A stretch of 64,000 nucleotides of DNA from Paenibacillus luteus (GCF_006542765.1 NZ_SKCD01000011.1:671619-735618); one strand, 5' to 3'; counted from the stretch's first letter, positions 35,140 to 45,345 are shown. Made by a program: numbers and translations. The notes: generated by a model from the letters alone, not told the origin.

Positions 35140-36482
35140 ATGAACGGATTAAAAACGATACTCGTTGTAGACGATGATTTAAGTATTGTTGAACTATTGA
35201 GGGACTTTTTAGAAAATGATCATTTTCATGTGATCACCGCCTGTGACACCTCTGTAGCATGGGCATTGTTTCAAAATATCTTGTATATTGCATCGTTCTT
35301 GACATCATGATGCCGGGGCAGGACGGATTTGACTTATGTCGACGGATTCGGAAAGAGAGCAACGTTCCGATCCTTTTCTTAAGTGCTCGCAGCGATGATG
35401 TGGACAAGATTAGAGGGCTGACTCCTGCGTCCAATCAAGAAATTTACCGGTCTAACCCGAAGTCCCACAGCTCTATTTCATCAAACTCTGAAAGATTTTC
35501 TGTCTTAGAGAATGGCCGTATCATGGGAAAGTTCGTCGTTTATATGCCAGAGTCAAAAACAGTTCCGTTCATTTCCATGATTTTTGGTTTGTTTTTGGCA
35601 TTCTTTATTATTGGTATCGAAATGCGCAGACTTCTTCTCAAGCCACTCGAGAGGATGAGCCTCGCCGCAAGGCAAATTGCAGCAGGAGATTGGGATGTGC
35701 AATTACCCGAATCCCGAATTTCAGAAATCGCCAAGGTACGCGATGGATTTGAAGTTATGGTGAACGGCCTTCAAACCTCTAATCAGAAGCAAATGCAGCT
35801 GGAGATAGAGCGACGCTTCTTCATTGCGGCTGTCGCACATGATCTGCGGACGCCTTTGTTTGCATTGCGAGGTTACTTGGAAGGGCTGGAACAAGGCATT
35901 GCACAATCGCCAGAGAAAACATCAAAATATTTGACCGTTTGCAAGGAAAAGTCGGCACAATTGGACCGGCTCGTCGAGGACCTCTTCACATTTACGAAGA
36001 TGGAGTATTTGGAGGAGGAACTGCACAACAAGACCCTTGATCTAACATTCGTCATCCAGAAGTCGATTGACAGTCTAAATCTGTTAGCTAGACTAAAGCA
36101 CATCTTAATATCCTCACATCTAGCTGTCGATTGCATGGTTAGCGGCGACAAGCATTTATTGGAACGCGCCATCAATAATTTGTTGGAGAATGCCGTTAGA
36201 CATACGCCTTCCAATGGTGATATTGAAGTTCAATGCTATAAAGATGGCAGTAAGGTCATGGTTACGATACGTGATACAGGGCCAGGTTTCACTTCGGAAG
36301 AGCTGCAGCGCGTGTTTGAGCCTTTATACTGTGGCGAAATATCCAGAAATCGATTAACCGGTGGCAGTGGACTTGGATTGACGATTTCACAAAAAATTAT
36401 TAGGTTTCATAAGGGCGAGCTTACAGCTAAAAACCATTCGGATGGCGGGGCTATACTGTCTGCATGGATACCTGCATCCTAA
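35140..36482 (+). pseudogene. Decayed response regulator fused to a histidine kinase
   Basis: An ATG at 35140 opens a receiver domain (LKTILVVDDDLSIVELL, FLENDHFHVITA) that stops after 56 codons. Its continuation (CIVLDIMMPGQDGFDLCRRI, VPILFLSARSDDVDKIRGL) is in another frame, so a frameshift lies near 35283. After GLT the receiver jumps without stop into the extracellular part of a histidine kinase, followed by a membrane segment (ISMIFGLFLAFFIIGIEM), HAMP, the His box FFIAAVAHDLRTPLFALRGY and ATPase motifs NLLENAVRH and GSGLGLTI. The rest of the receiver, the DNA-binding domain and the first membrane segment are missing, as after an internal deletion. The kinase half (35259-36482, 407 codons) is intact and might still be translated. 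Confidence 0.75.
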
Positions 36483-36525
36483 TTTTAATATAAAAGCGAA
36501 CTTAGACCAGGAGGATATGAATCAC

Positions 36526-37329
36526 ATGAAAAATTTCCATATTGCCATACCTACTCCATTTCAAGAAAATGAGAGCTTATATTTGGAGGGATTCGAGCCA
36601 ATCGTCCATTCGTTGAGTGAAAAACAGATCGATGCTTTGCTAGTTTCAGGCTCCACCGGGGAACAACATTCAATGAGCATTGAAGAACGACTGGAGATCA
36701 TAGACTATTTTAATCAGAAACAGTTCTTAGGTGTCGAATTCATTTTTGGAGTGGCCTCCGTAAGAACCCGAGATGCTGTAAAATTAATTCAAGCGCTTGA
36801 AAATTCTGTTTTTGATATCGTCATGATCGGATTTCCGCCCTACATTAAACCAACCCAGCAAGAGGCTATCCTCTATGTTGATGAGCTGCTTAAGCATACG
36901 ACTAAAGATATCATTCTTTACAATAATCCATCCCGAACAGGCTTTGATCTGAGCCCGGAAGCTTTGCATGATTTATTAAATAGACATAATAATATATTAG
37001 GTTTTAAAGAAGCCGGAGACGTTCATCGCCATAAAGATACGATTTTTCCCAACTCGTTTGTTCGGTTCGCCGCAGGTGATCTAAATCTAGTCTCCAATAT
37101 ATCCATAGACGGTTGTAATGGCTTGTCCAGTATGGTGGGAAATGTGTTCCCCCAGCAAATAAAACAAACCTTTGATGCTCTTCTCGAAAACAGACCCGTA
37201 AACACTGAAGAACTCGATCAGATGGTTGCTACGGTTACAAACGGTCAGACTTTAGTGAATATAAAAAAATATTATAACCAATTGGGAATGGGAACTGGAG
37301 GCTGCCGTTCCCCTCTAGGGACTGAATGA
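36526..37329 (+). CDS. DapA-family aldolase/lyase (DHDPS or N-acetylneuraminate-lyase-like)
   Basis: 267 residues from the ATG at 36526, which lies 11 bases after AGGAGG; a longer in-frame version overlaps the kinase relic and lacks an RBS. The class I aldolase signatures are present: LVSGSTGEQHSMSIEER, IILYNNPSRTGFDL with the catalytic Tyr, and ILGFKEAGD with the Schiff-base Lys. At about 267 residues it is shorter than the usual 290, ending soon after the GMGTGGCRSPLG motif. It follows the kinase relic immediately. Substrate cannot be told from the sequence. Confidence 0.8.
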   Translation: MKNFHIAIPTPFQENESLYLEGFEPIVHSLSEKQIDALLVSGSTGEQHSMSIEERLEIIDYFNQKQFLGVEFIFGVASVRTRDAVKLIQALENSVFDIVMIGFPPYIKPTQQEAILYVDELLKHTTKDIILYNNPSRTGFDLSPEALHDLLNRHNNILGFKEAGDVHRHKDTIFPNSFVRFAAGDLNLVSNISIDGCNGLSSMVGNVFPQQIKQTFDALLENRPVNTEELDQMVATVTNGQTLVNIKKYYNQLGMGTGGCRSPLGTE

Positions 37330-37447
37330 TAATCAGACGCGGTCAGTAACCAAACTCTGACAATATCAACTTTGTTTTTTCTAAGAAAATTGTAAAGTGC
37401 CCTCTTTTCCTGCTCGTTATAAGATTAAGCTGATTGGAACCAAAATG

Positions 37448-37479
37448 AAGCGGTACAGGAGTTTATTCCCGTACCGCTT
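37448..37479. terminator. Hairpin between convergent aldolase and GH27 genes
   Basis: Perfect 9-bp stem AAGCGGTAC / GTACCGCTT with a 14-base loop, T-poor tail (CTTCTC on the plus strand). A weak bidirectional terminator is the likely role. Confidence 0.55.
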
Positions 37480-37501
37480 CTTCTCATCCTATACCGCTAG
37501 C

Positions 37502-39949
37502 CTATGGCGTTACCCTGATAGAATCCAGCAGCATGTATGTGCCCGATTTCTTCACGGCCTTGAGCGTATGGCTGCCATTCGACAGGCCTGTCGCCTTATA
37601 AACGACCTGATTGGTCAGCCGCGTCGGATTGGCTGTGTTGACCGTGGTCTGTAGCACATTATCCAAATAGATGTCCACGTTGCCTTGCGAAACGTCCTTC
37701 TCCGTAATCAATTCCACACCTGTTCCGGTGAAGGCGAATTGAAAGTAGTCGTTATTCGTCTGGGTGAAGTGGACGTCGTTGTTGAAGTCACCGAACCCGC
37801 GGTTGCCGTTCAGCGACCATGAGCCCGTATAGCTAATGCTGGCATCGGTATTGTTGTACTGTTTCTGATTGCTCTTGAACCGCAACAGATCAAGCAGCAT
37901 GTACGTGCCCGATTTCTTAACGACTTTGATGGTATGCGAGCCGCTTGCAAGTCCGTTGATGCTATACACAGTTTGCGCGGCTAACCGCGTGGCGTTGTAG
38001 GTGTTGACAGTTTGCTTGAAGACGTTGTCGATGTAGATGTCGATGTTGCCTTGGGAAGCCTCCTTCTCGGTGACGAGGTCGATTCCCGTTCCGTTAAACG
38101 TGTATTGGAAATAATCGTTGTTCGTCTGCGTGTAGTGGACGTCATCTTGATAATCGCCGTAGCCTCTGGCGCTGCTCGTCGTCCACGTACCCGTGAACGA
38201 TACTCCGGGATCGGTATCGTTCACGAGAATTGGCGAGGGCACGCTGAATTGCAATTTGTCGACTAGCATGTAAGTGCCCGATTTCTTGACGGCTTTCAAG
38301 GTATGGGGACCGTTGGCGAGACCGGTGATGCTATAGACGGTCTGCTGCGCCTGGCGGGTCGTGTTATAGGTATTAACCGTTTGTTTGAAGACGTTGTCCA
38401 CGTAAATGTCGATATTGCCCTGAGAGGAATCTTTCTCCGTAATGAGATCAATGCCCGTGCCTTGAAAAGTGTATTCGAACGCGTCGTTATTCGTCTGCGT
38501 GTAGTGGACGTCGTCCCCATAGTCTCCAAAGCCCCGGCTGTGACTGCGCTGCCACGCCCCCGTGTATTTAATGCCGGTGTCGTCGTTGTTGGCGGTCACG
38601 GAGCCGCCCGTAGCCGTGACTTTGAGCAGCCTCGAAGCATGCGCAGGCAAATTGACTGAGCTATAACCGGTATTGAACGACCCTAGATCGCTATGAGTCC
38701 ACAAATCCCGGACGGACGCGGCGCCGTTCAGGCCGATGTCGCTCCAGTTCACATTAACCGTCGCGGCGGCACTGCCTAGATTAAACAAGCCCACAGTATA
38801 CGTGCCATCTCCGTTATTGGCGTACCACGCCTGTTGATTCGAGGCGGTGGATACCGGATGGGCCGGCCTGCCCGCTTGATTTACGGCAATAACTTCGTCA
38901 TTCGTCAGCAAGGAGAGTCCGAAAGCGTCCAAATTGGTTAAGTCGTTGCCCGTGTAGAGCTGCGCCGATGACATCGCCCATAATGACATGGCGGTTCGCC
39001 GTTCGTCCTGCGTCATACCGTCCATGGAGCCGTTCCCGACGTTGAGAGAATCGAAGTCGTTCCAGCCGCCGGGTCCGGCATCGCGCCACCAAATCGCTGC
39101 CTTCGGGAACAATCTATCGATGTTCGCCCAAGCCGTCAGGGCGGTGTTGGTGCAATAGCATTCAACGTCCCAATCCACACGCCAGCCGTTGGCATATTGC
39201 TTCCACGTGTCGACGTAATTGTGGTCCAGCGCCCAAGAAAGCTCGAACCAAATGTTGTGCGCGCTCAGCGCCTGCGACCAAGCGGCGACGTCGCCTCGCG
39301 CGTCAATTGAAGTGTCGTTATGACCGGAACCCGGTGTGACGCTGTCGAATTTCACGAAGTCGACGCCCCAATCAGCGAAAAGGTCGGCGATCGAATTAAT
39401 GTAGCTCTGCGCGCACGGGTTTCCGAAATTGATCTTGTAGCCCAAATTCCAGTAGTCTGCCGTCCTCAGCGGCTGGGCGACGATGTCCTGCATCGAACAT
39501 CCGGCTGCGCCGTAGATCGGCAGATCGTCGTTATATGCCTGCGGAGAAATGCCCGGAATCATATAGAGTCCAAACTTTTGGCCGTTCGCATGCACGTAAT
39601 CGATTAGCGCCGTAAAGCCTCCCGGATACAGCGTGGTGCTCGGAACCGGCCTGCCATAGCCGTCGATGCCGCCGTTCCAGCCCGCGTCGATATTAATGTA
39701 ATTGTAGCCGTACGACTGCAGTTTCGTATGCATAGCGTCGGACTGCGCCTTGATCTGCGTTTCGTTGATCCAAGTGGGATTGCCCGAGTACACTTGCATA
39801 CTATAGCTGCTCCAGCCCATGAGAGGCTTAAGCGCAAGCCCGTTGTTGGCCGCGTTCGCGGTCTGTTTCCCTGGGATCACGAAGCCCGCGAACGCCAGCC
39901 ATAATGCAAATGCGAGATAGCCAGTTCTTCTTAATGCCGTCTTCATCAA
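37502..39949 (-). CDS. Secreted GH27 glycosidase (alpha-galactosidase-like) with three repeated C-terminal modules
   Basis: 815 residues. A signal peptide with a cut site near ANA at residue 33 precedes a GH27 (beta/alpha)8 domain: LMGWSSYSMQV, NIDAGWNGG, GVDFVKFDSVTPG with the likely nucleophile Asp, and WRVDWDVEC with the likely acid/base Asp, then a beta-rich end of the catalytic unit. From about residue 455, three modules of about 118 residues repeat (YTGAW..S..RGFGDY.DDVHYTQTNND, TGIDLITEKD.SQGNIDIYVDN, GSHTLKAVKKSGTYML.D), likely carbohydrate-binding. The gene is visibly GC-richer than its neighbours, suggesting recent transfer. Two cre-like sites upstream point to CcpA control. Confidence 0.88.
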   Translation of the reverse strand: MMKTALRRTGYLAFALWLAFAGFVIPGKQTANAANNGLALKPLMGWSSYSMQVYSGNPTWINETQIKAQSDAMHTKLQSYGYNYINIDAGWNGGIDGYGRPVPSTTLYPGGFTALIDYVHANGQKFGLYMIPGISPQAYNDDLPIYGAAGCSMQDIVAQPLRTADYWNLGYKINFGNPCAQSYINSIADLFADWGVDFVKFDSVTPGSGHNDTSIDARGDVAAWSQALSAHNIWFELSWALDHNYVDTWKQYANGWRVDWDVECYCTNTALTAWANIDRLFPKAAIWWRDAGPGGWNDFDSLNVGNGSMDGMTQDERRTAMSLWAMSSAQLYTGNDLTNLDAFGLSLLTNDEVIAVNQAGRPAHPVSTASNQQAWYANNGDGTYTVGLFNLGSAAATVNVNWSDIGLNGAASVRDLWTHSDLGSFNTGYSSVNLPAHASRLLKVTATGGSVTANNDDTGIKYTGAWQRSHSRGFGDYGDDVHYTQTNNDAFEYTFQGTGIDLITEKDSSQGNIDIYVDNVFKQTVNTYNTTRQAQQTVYSITGLANGPHTLKAVKKSGTYMLVDKLQFSVPSPILVNDTDPGVSFTGTWTTSSARGYGDYQDDVHYTQTNNDYFQYTFNGTGIDLVTEKEASQGNIDIYIDNVFKQTVNTYNATRLAAQTVYSINGLASGSHTIKVVKKSGTYMLLDLLRFKSNQKQYNNTDASISYTGSWSLNGNRGFGDFNNDVHFTQTNNDYFQFAFTGTGVELITEKDVSQGNVDIYLDNVLQTTVNTANPTRLTNQVVYKATGLSNGSHTLKAVKKSGTYMLLDSIRVTP

Positions 39950-40030
39950 TTCATCTCCTTTGTAGTGGACATGCGCGAAATCAAGAGTGAGCGCCGCGGG
40001 CGCGGAATGGTAGTAATACAGCCTGTGTCA

Positions 40031-40044
40031 TGGTAGCGCTTTCT
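40031..40044 (+). promoter_or_regulatory. cre-like site upstream of GH27
   Basis: TGGTAGCGCTTTCT matches most of the TGWNANCGNTNNCA consensus (mismatches at positions 3 and 14), about 80 bases before the GH27 start. It suggests catabolite repression. The 578-base intergenic stretch 39950-40527 contains this site, a second cre-like site and the AraC terminator; I see no gene in it. Confidence 0.4.
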
Positions 40045-40088
40045 TTGATTCGATCATAGCGGGTTGCAGAAGCCGCGAACAAGGTACA

Positions 40089-40102
40089 GTTAAGCGCTTT
40101 CA
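40089..40102 (-). promoter_or_regulatory. Second cre-like site upstream of GH27
   Basis: TGAAAGCGCTTAAC on the minus strand has the perfect core of a cre box, with mismatches only in the last two positions. It lies about 60 bases from the first. Confidence 0.45.
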
Positions 40103-40373
40103 GGTACAACTTTCCATTTCCACGAGAAATTCGACCTTTTAGGCGGGATGTGTCGGACGAGATCATAGATGCATTTCATCACTGGGACTACGACATTTAC
40201 TCATTTCCCGGTCTTATAACTCGTTCTAGTCGTACTTGATGCTGCGATGCTCTGCTATCGCTGAACGTGCCAAATAACGACTAATATACTTGGCCGCTCC
40301 TCACCATTTCCCCTTTCTTTAATTTCAATAGAACTATCCAAAATTATCAATTTTTCATAATATCCTAATCAAT

Positions 40374-40396
40374 AAAAAAAACCACCAAAAAGGTGG
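40374..40396 (-). terminator. Terminator of the AraC-type gene
   Basis: Minus strand: CCACC, five T, GGTGG, then eight T. It ends transcription from the AraC regulator gene. Confidence 0.8.
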
Positions 40397-40441
40397 ACAG
40401 CACTCTACTAGAGTTCAAAAGTTTAAATGGGAGTGCTGTCC
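40395..40441. repeat. 11-bp inverted repeat beside the AraC terminator
   Basis: GGACAGCACTC and GAGTGCTGTCC are separated by 25 bases, adjoining the terminator stem. It may be an extended RNA structure or a relic of a mobile element end. Confidence 0.45.
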
Positions 40442-40527
40442 TCTAGGTTAAAGAAAAATGGAGCTGCTGCTACGATTGACAATATGTTTTCACAAAAGTT
40501 ACCCGTTAACTTTAACAAAGATTTAAT

Positions 40528-41445
40528 CTATATTTTTTCTTGTTGTTCATATGTTTCCTTCAGTCGTTTTATATCCGCTTTAGGAGGAAGACCAAACATA
40601 CGAGAGTATTCACGACTAAACTGGGATGCACTTTCATAACCCACCCGATATGCAACCTCAGTGGCATCCGCTGACTCCATTAGCAATAGGTTCCGGGCTT
40701 CTTGCATCCGAAGCTGCTTTTGAAATTGAAGGGGGCTCATGGCAGTGGTTTCTTTAAAATGTCTGTGAAACGAAGAAATGCTCATACTAGCGAGATCAGC
40801 TAGTTCTTCAATTTTTAATGGTTGATCATAATGTCCGATGATTTGGTCGATTGCCTCCTTGATGCGGTAGCTGTTGCTGCCTTCCATTGCAATTTGTGCA
40901 AGTGCAGCTCCATACTGACCTTGAAGGAGTCTATAAATGATCTCTTTCTTATGGATGGGAGCAAGAAACGGAATATCTTGTGGCGAGTCGAGCAATTGAA
41001 CCAAGCGAAGTACGGCATCTAATATTGATAATTCGATCTCCGCGACAAACATAGCTCGTGAAGCATTATCCTTTAAATTTGTATGGAGCTTAGCGTCTTT
41101 TAAAACCTCTAAAATTTCATTTTGGCTAAACTCAAACTTTAAGCTTAAATATGGAGCATCTGGCGTTGCCTTAATAACCTGCCCGATCACCGGAAGGTTC
41201 ATGGATGTTATTAGGTAATTGGATGGGCCATATATTAGTCGTTCCTCCGCTAGATAGAGTTCCTTTAGCCCATGAGCAACAAAACAAAAGGATGGATTAA
41301 ATACTTTGTAGGCTGGTTCATCTATCTTGTCTGTACGGATTAGAAACAGAGAAGGAATCGTTGTCTGCCATACACCTGATTGTTTGCAATGACGCTTAAT
41401 CAATCTGGTGAGGTTATCCTGTTGAGTCATTATTTCTTCTAACAT
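40528..41445 (-). CDS. AraC-family regulator (YqhC-like)
   Basis: 305 residues. The N-terminal part (PSLFLIRTDKIDEPAYKVFNPSF, LKFEFSQNEILEVL) matches the AraC N-terminal domain seen in YqhC-type regulators. The C-terminal 100 residues hold two helix-turn-helix motifs (IEELADLASMSISSFHRHFK and ATEVAYRVGYESASQFSREY). It is transcribed divergently from an aldo/keto reductase gene, as yqhC is from yqhD/dkgA in enterobacteria, so control of that gene and of aldehyde stress is plausible. The first ATG has a poor RBS; a second ATG six codons downstream is an alternative. The 315-base intergenic region 41446-41760 holds no gene. Confidence 0.85.
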   Translation of the reverse strand: MLEEIMTQQDNLTRLIKRHCKQSGVWQTTIPSLFLIRTDKIDEPAYKVFNPSFCFVAHGLKELYLAEERLIYGPSNYLITSMNLPVIGQVIKATPDAPYLSLKFEFSQNEILEVLKDAKLHTNLKDNASRAMFVAEIELSILDAVLRLVQLLDSPQDIPFLAPIHKKEIIYRLLQGQYGAALAQIAMEGSNSYRIKEAIDQIIGHYDQPLKIEELADLASMSISSFHRHFKETTAMSPLQFQKQLRMQEARNLLLMESADATEVAYRVGYESASQFSREYSRMFGLPPKADIKRLKETYEQQEKI

Positions 41446-41760
41446 AGGCCACTCCTTGTTGCTTTTATTTGTTTTATTATAGCCATTAGTTTGCTAATAA
41501 GGAATGCCGATGAGAGGATTAGGCAATCATTTAAGACGAATTAGATATCCGTTTTATATTCAGAAAAGCATAATAAAGTCATCCCAAAAAATATTGCTGT
41601 TAAATCCTCGTTTTTTGGGGGGTGGGAAAATACAGAAGTATGAATGCGATGTCCTATTGATAAGTAAGTGCTTAGAATAAACATTACTTTTGTAAAGCTC
41701 ATGATTATGAATAAGCGCAAAACGAGTTACGAATAATTATAAATAACTGGAGGGTTTTAG

Positions 41761-42612
<852 letters not shown>

Positions 42613-42625
42613 TCATTACGATTAT

Positions 42626-42656
42626 GAGGCTGCAGCGACAAACTAGCTGCAGCCTC
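42626..42656 (+). terminator. Hairpin after the aldo/keto reductase
   Basis: Perfect 10-bp stem GAGGCTGCAG / CTGCAGCCTC with an 11-base loop, followed by only a short TT. Probably the 3' end of the reductase transcript. Confidence 0.6.
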
Positions 42657-42818
42657 TTGCCATTCAATTAGCACAATCAGCCCGTGCGTATTATGCCATC
42701 AACTTAATGGAGCCTTATACGGTAGTAAATGAATACTAAAATAGCCACCTCGAAAGGTGACTAGGAAAACTTGTCTTAGAGCGGAAATCGATCAGAATTG
42801 AAACGCTTCACCTAATTT

Positions 42819-43232
42819 TCATTTTACTTTATTTGCTTCCGCGTACTGCTTGTCATTTACAGGCTCAAACCATTCGGTTTCTGGTTTGCTTGGGTCACCT
42901 GTCGCTGCTAAATGAACAAACCATGAGTCATCTGCAGCACCATGCCAATGTTTCACCCCGGCTGGAATGGTTACCACGTCCCCTGCTTTTAAGCGTTTTG
43001 CGGGTTCATCTTCTGATTGATAGTAACCTTCACCCGCAGTAACAAACAATAATTGTCCTCCTGCATGAGAATGCCAGTTATTACGGCAGCCTGGTTCAAA
43101 AGTTACGTTCCCGACGACATTGGGTCCAGATGTGAGCATTTTTAAATAACTTTTTCCAACGAAAAATTGAGAATATGGGTTTGGTTCTCCTACATCAAAT
43201 AAAATGGTTTCTTTCATGTCATTGATAATCAT
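42819..43232 (-). CDS. Single-domain cupin protein
   Basis: 137 residues. The cupin core is visible: FEPGCRNNWHSHAGGQLLFVTAGEGYYQ carries the first metal-binding His residues, and RLKAGDVVTIPAGVKHWHGA the second set. Members with this architecture are often near carboxymuconolactone-decarboxylase-like or oxidoreductase genes. RBS AGGGAGG precedes the ATG. A MerR-type promoter lies about 100 bases upstream. Its substrate is unknown; a detoxification role alongside the flavin reductase upstream is possible. Confidence 0.82.
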   Translation of the reverse strand: MIINDMKETILFDVGEPNPYSQFFVGKSYLKMLTSGPNVVGNVTFEPGCRNNWHSHAGGQLLFVTAGEGYYQSEDEPAKRLKAGDVVTIPAGVKHWHGAADDSWFVHLAATGDPSKPETEWFEPVNDKQYAEANKVK

Positions 43233-43325
43233 AAGCGTTGTCCTCCCTTAGTCCTTATAAATTTCTTTTGTGATTCCGTTCGCTTTCTCCTTAAGCATGT
43301 GGCCTTGTCTCTATGTGATGAGTTC

Positions 43326-43356
43326 ACTATAAACCTTAAAGTGCACTTCAACGCAA
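43326..43356 (-). promoter_or_regulatory. MerR-type promoter (19-bp spacer) of the cupin gene
   Basis: Minus strand: TTGCGT, 19 bases, TATAGT. The long spacer contains a near-perfect palindrome TTGAAGTGCACTTTAA, as in promoters that MerR-family activators untwist. The half-sites differ from those of the flavin reductase promoter, so another MerR-type protein may act here. Confidence 0.6.
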
Positions 43357-43490
43357 GAGGGAAATCCTAAATGTCTATTTGGTGTTTTTATACAGATAGA
43401 CATGTATTATGCCCTTGTTCAATTCAACTTTCCTGCCAGTTAACTCAACGAGCCTGCCGTTCTATGCCGTCAGGCAGATGAATGATAATG

Positions 43491-44624
43491 TTATTCTTCA
43501 ATCTTAAACCATGGACCAGAAGCTTGAATGATGCTCCAAAGTTTTTCCGGAATCTCAAGCTCATTCACCTTGGAGGCTTTTATAACCGTTTGGATTTCAG
43601 ACTCTTGTCCATTTTGAACCTTTTCAACCCAGTCTGGATCTGTAATTAACGAGTGTCCAATCACAGCTAGGTTAAGATTTTTATCCAATGCTTTAGCAAC
43701 ATCATCCGGCGTTACCATAGAACCCGCCGCCATTACTGGCACCCGGCTATTTACTTGTTCAACGATCAACTCAAGATACGTCTTTTCATCTTGGCTATCG
43801 ACTGGCTTTGAAGAAAGAGCATCAGTTAGTGAAGCATGAACATAATCAACACCCGCTTCAATCAGTCGGTCAATCAGTACGTAGGTATCCTTCATTCTTA
43901 AACCGCCTTCTTGATGTTCGTCAGGAGAAAATCGGTAGCCGAAAATAAACGGTTTTGTAGTATGTTTTTTAATGATGGTTTTCATTTCCTTAATAACTTC
44001 CATTGGGAAACGCAAACGGTTTTCTAGTGATCCTCCCCATTGATCCTCACGTCTGTTGAAAAAAGGAGAAAAAAAGTTTTGTAGTAAAAATCCATGCGCA
44101 CCATGAATTTCAACGCCATCAAACCCTGCTTCAATGGCTCGTCTTGTTGTTTCTCCAAACGCATGAATTACTTCCAATATTTCATCGTGCGAAAGTTCCC
44201 TTGGCAAAACGGAAGGAGCAAATCCAGTAGCTTCCGTCTCTACAGCGCTGGAACTTACTACATCTCCATTTGGTGTAAGATGCGGCAGTGCTTTGTTTCC
44301 TGCGTGAAAAATTTGAAGGACTACAGGGGCTCCTCCGCTTTTCGCGGCATCTGCCAATTTTCGTAAACTTGGAGTAAATTTATCATCATAAGCTGCAAAT
44401 TCATTCGTAAAACCTATACCATTAGGTTGGACATGCGTGCATCCTGTTATAACCAAGCCTACGCCTTTAACTCTTCTTGTGTAGTATTCCACTTCAGCAT
44501 CTGAAATCGTGTAATCGTCATTACTGGCCCAAGTGGTCATAGGGGACATAACAACTCTATTTCTAAGGGTCATTCCACTTTTGAATGTGAAGGATTCAAA
44601 CATGTTGCTATATTTTGTATACAT
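43491..44624 (-). CDS. NADH-dependent flavin oxidoreductase, Old Yellow Enzyme family
   Basis: 377 residues with the (beta/alpha)8 FMN-enzyme signatures LRNRVVMSPMTTWAS, VVLQIFHAGNKA, FDGVEIHGAHGFLLQNFFSP, FFNRREDQWGGSLENRLRF and VIGHSLITDPDWV. Enzymes of this group reduce activated alkenes, nitro compounds or enoates. The gene lies divergent from a merR gene, and the promoter with a 19-bp spacer faces this gene, so it is probably the main target of that regulator. A second, truncated alkene reductase relic exists near 58.6 kb. Confidence 0.9.
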   Translation of the reverse strand: MYTKYSNMFESFTFKSGMTLRNRVVMSPMTTWASNDDYTISDAEVEYYTRRVKGVGLVITGCTHVQPNGIGFTNEFAAYDDKFTPSLRKLADAAKSGGAPVVLQIFHAGNKALPHLTPNGDVVSSSAVETEATGFAPSVLPRELSHDEILEVIHAFGETTRRAIEAGFDGVEIHGAHGFLLQNFFSPFFNRREDQWGGSLENRLRFPMEVIKEMKTIIKKHTTKPFIFGYRFSPDEHQEGGLRMKDTYVLIDRLIEAGVDYVHASLTDALSSKPVDSQDEKTYLELIVEQVNSRVPVMAAGSMVTPDDVAKALDKNLNLAVIGHSLITDPDWVEKVQNGQESEIQTVIKASKVNELEIPEKLWSIIQASGPWFKIEE

Positions 44625-44800
44625 CTTCTAACCTCTTTCTAATTATCATTTATGAATTGTAGTAATTGTTGTCTTAAGTTAACCCGTTTATTCGCTTTTC
44701 TAAAGGGATCAACCAAAAAAACCTCTATTCTTTGTTTAATAAATGGGAATGACAAAGGAGATTACCAGTTGATGAGTGCTCGCTACATTGGTACAATGAC

Positions 44801-44831
44801 ATCATAAAGTATTCGAGTAACTCGAAGTCAA
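44801..44831 (-). promoter_or_regulatory. MerR-type promoter of the Old Yellow Enzyme gene
   Basis: Minus strand: TTGACT, exactly 19 bases, TATGAT. The spacer holds the dyad TTCGAG-TTA-CTCGAA. The overlong spacer with central dyad is the classic MerR activator target. The divergent merR gene starts 20 bases away, so its own transcription would be affected too. Confidence 0.75.
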
Positions 44832-44851
44832 TAGCAAGGAGGTTCGAATTT

Positions 44852-45334
44852 TTGAATCAGACAGAACATAAACCAAAATATACAATAAAAGATGTATCTG
44901 AAATAACAGGCCTGACTAAACATACGATCCGTTACTATGATGGCCAACAATTAATACCTTTCGTTTCGAGAGACGGCAGAAACAATCGCTTATTCTCTGA
45001 CCATGATTTGGATTGGTTGCGAATGGTTCATTCCTTTCGTATTTCAGGATTGCCGATTTCAGAAGTCAAATATTACATTGCTATGTGTTTACAAGGTGAT
45101 GAGACGATTCCTGAAAGGGCTGAGCTTGTTGCAAAACAAGAAAATGAACTAGAAATGAAGATTCGTGAGTATAACCTTCAATTAATGCACATAAAAGAGA
45201 AGAAGGCTTACTACGAAAGTGTCTTGGCTGGTCAATTGGAAGATACCTGGAATCCAGTCAACAATAACCCTGAATGTGGGGAAAAATACGTTATACCGGA
45301 ACTTATCAAATCAGCATCAAAAATTCATGATTGA
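44852..45334 (+). CDS. MerR-family transcriptional regulator
   Basis: 160 residues starting at a TTG 8 bases after AAGGAGG. The N-terminal helix-turn-helix and wing are YTIKDVSEITGLTKHTIRYYD and LFSDHDLDWLRMVHSFRISG, followed by a dimerisation coiled coil (EQNELEMKIREYNLQLMHIKEK type). The effector region is short and has one Cys in GDETIPERAE-adjacent MCLQ and one near the C-terminus, so the ligand is probably an organic or redox signal, not a metal with a multi-Cys site. It likely controls the divergent flavin oxidoreductase. Confidence 0.9.
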   Translation: MNQTEHKPKYTIKDVSEITGLTKHTIRYYDGQQLIPFVSRDGRNNRLFSDHDLDWLRMVHSFRISGLPISEVKYYIAMCLQGDETIPERAELVAKQENELEMKIREYNLQLMHIKEKKAYYESVLAGQLEDTWNPVNNNPECGEKYVIPELIKSASKIHD

Positions 45335-45345
45335 CCTCAGAAAAT

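Noticed and set aside
35259-36482. Novel receiver-kinase fusion protein
   Set aside because: The receiver part is frameshifted from its own start and lacks the C-terminal half, and the kinase lacks its first membrane segment, so decay is the simpler reading.
37502-39949. Plus-strand open frames within the GH27 gene
   Set aside because: High GC lengthens opposite-strand frames; they have no RBS and no recognisable domains.
41446-41760. Regulatory RNA or riboswitch in the divergent region
   Set aside because: No strong paired structure or terminator was seen; only AT-rich sequence and a G run.
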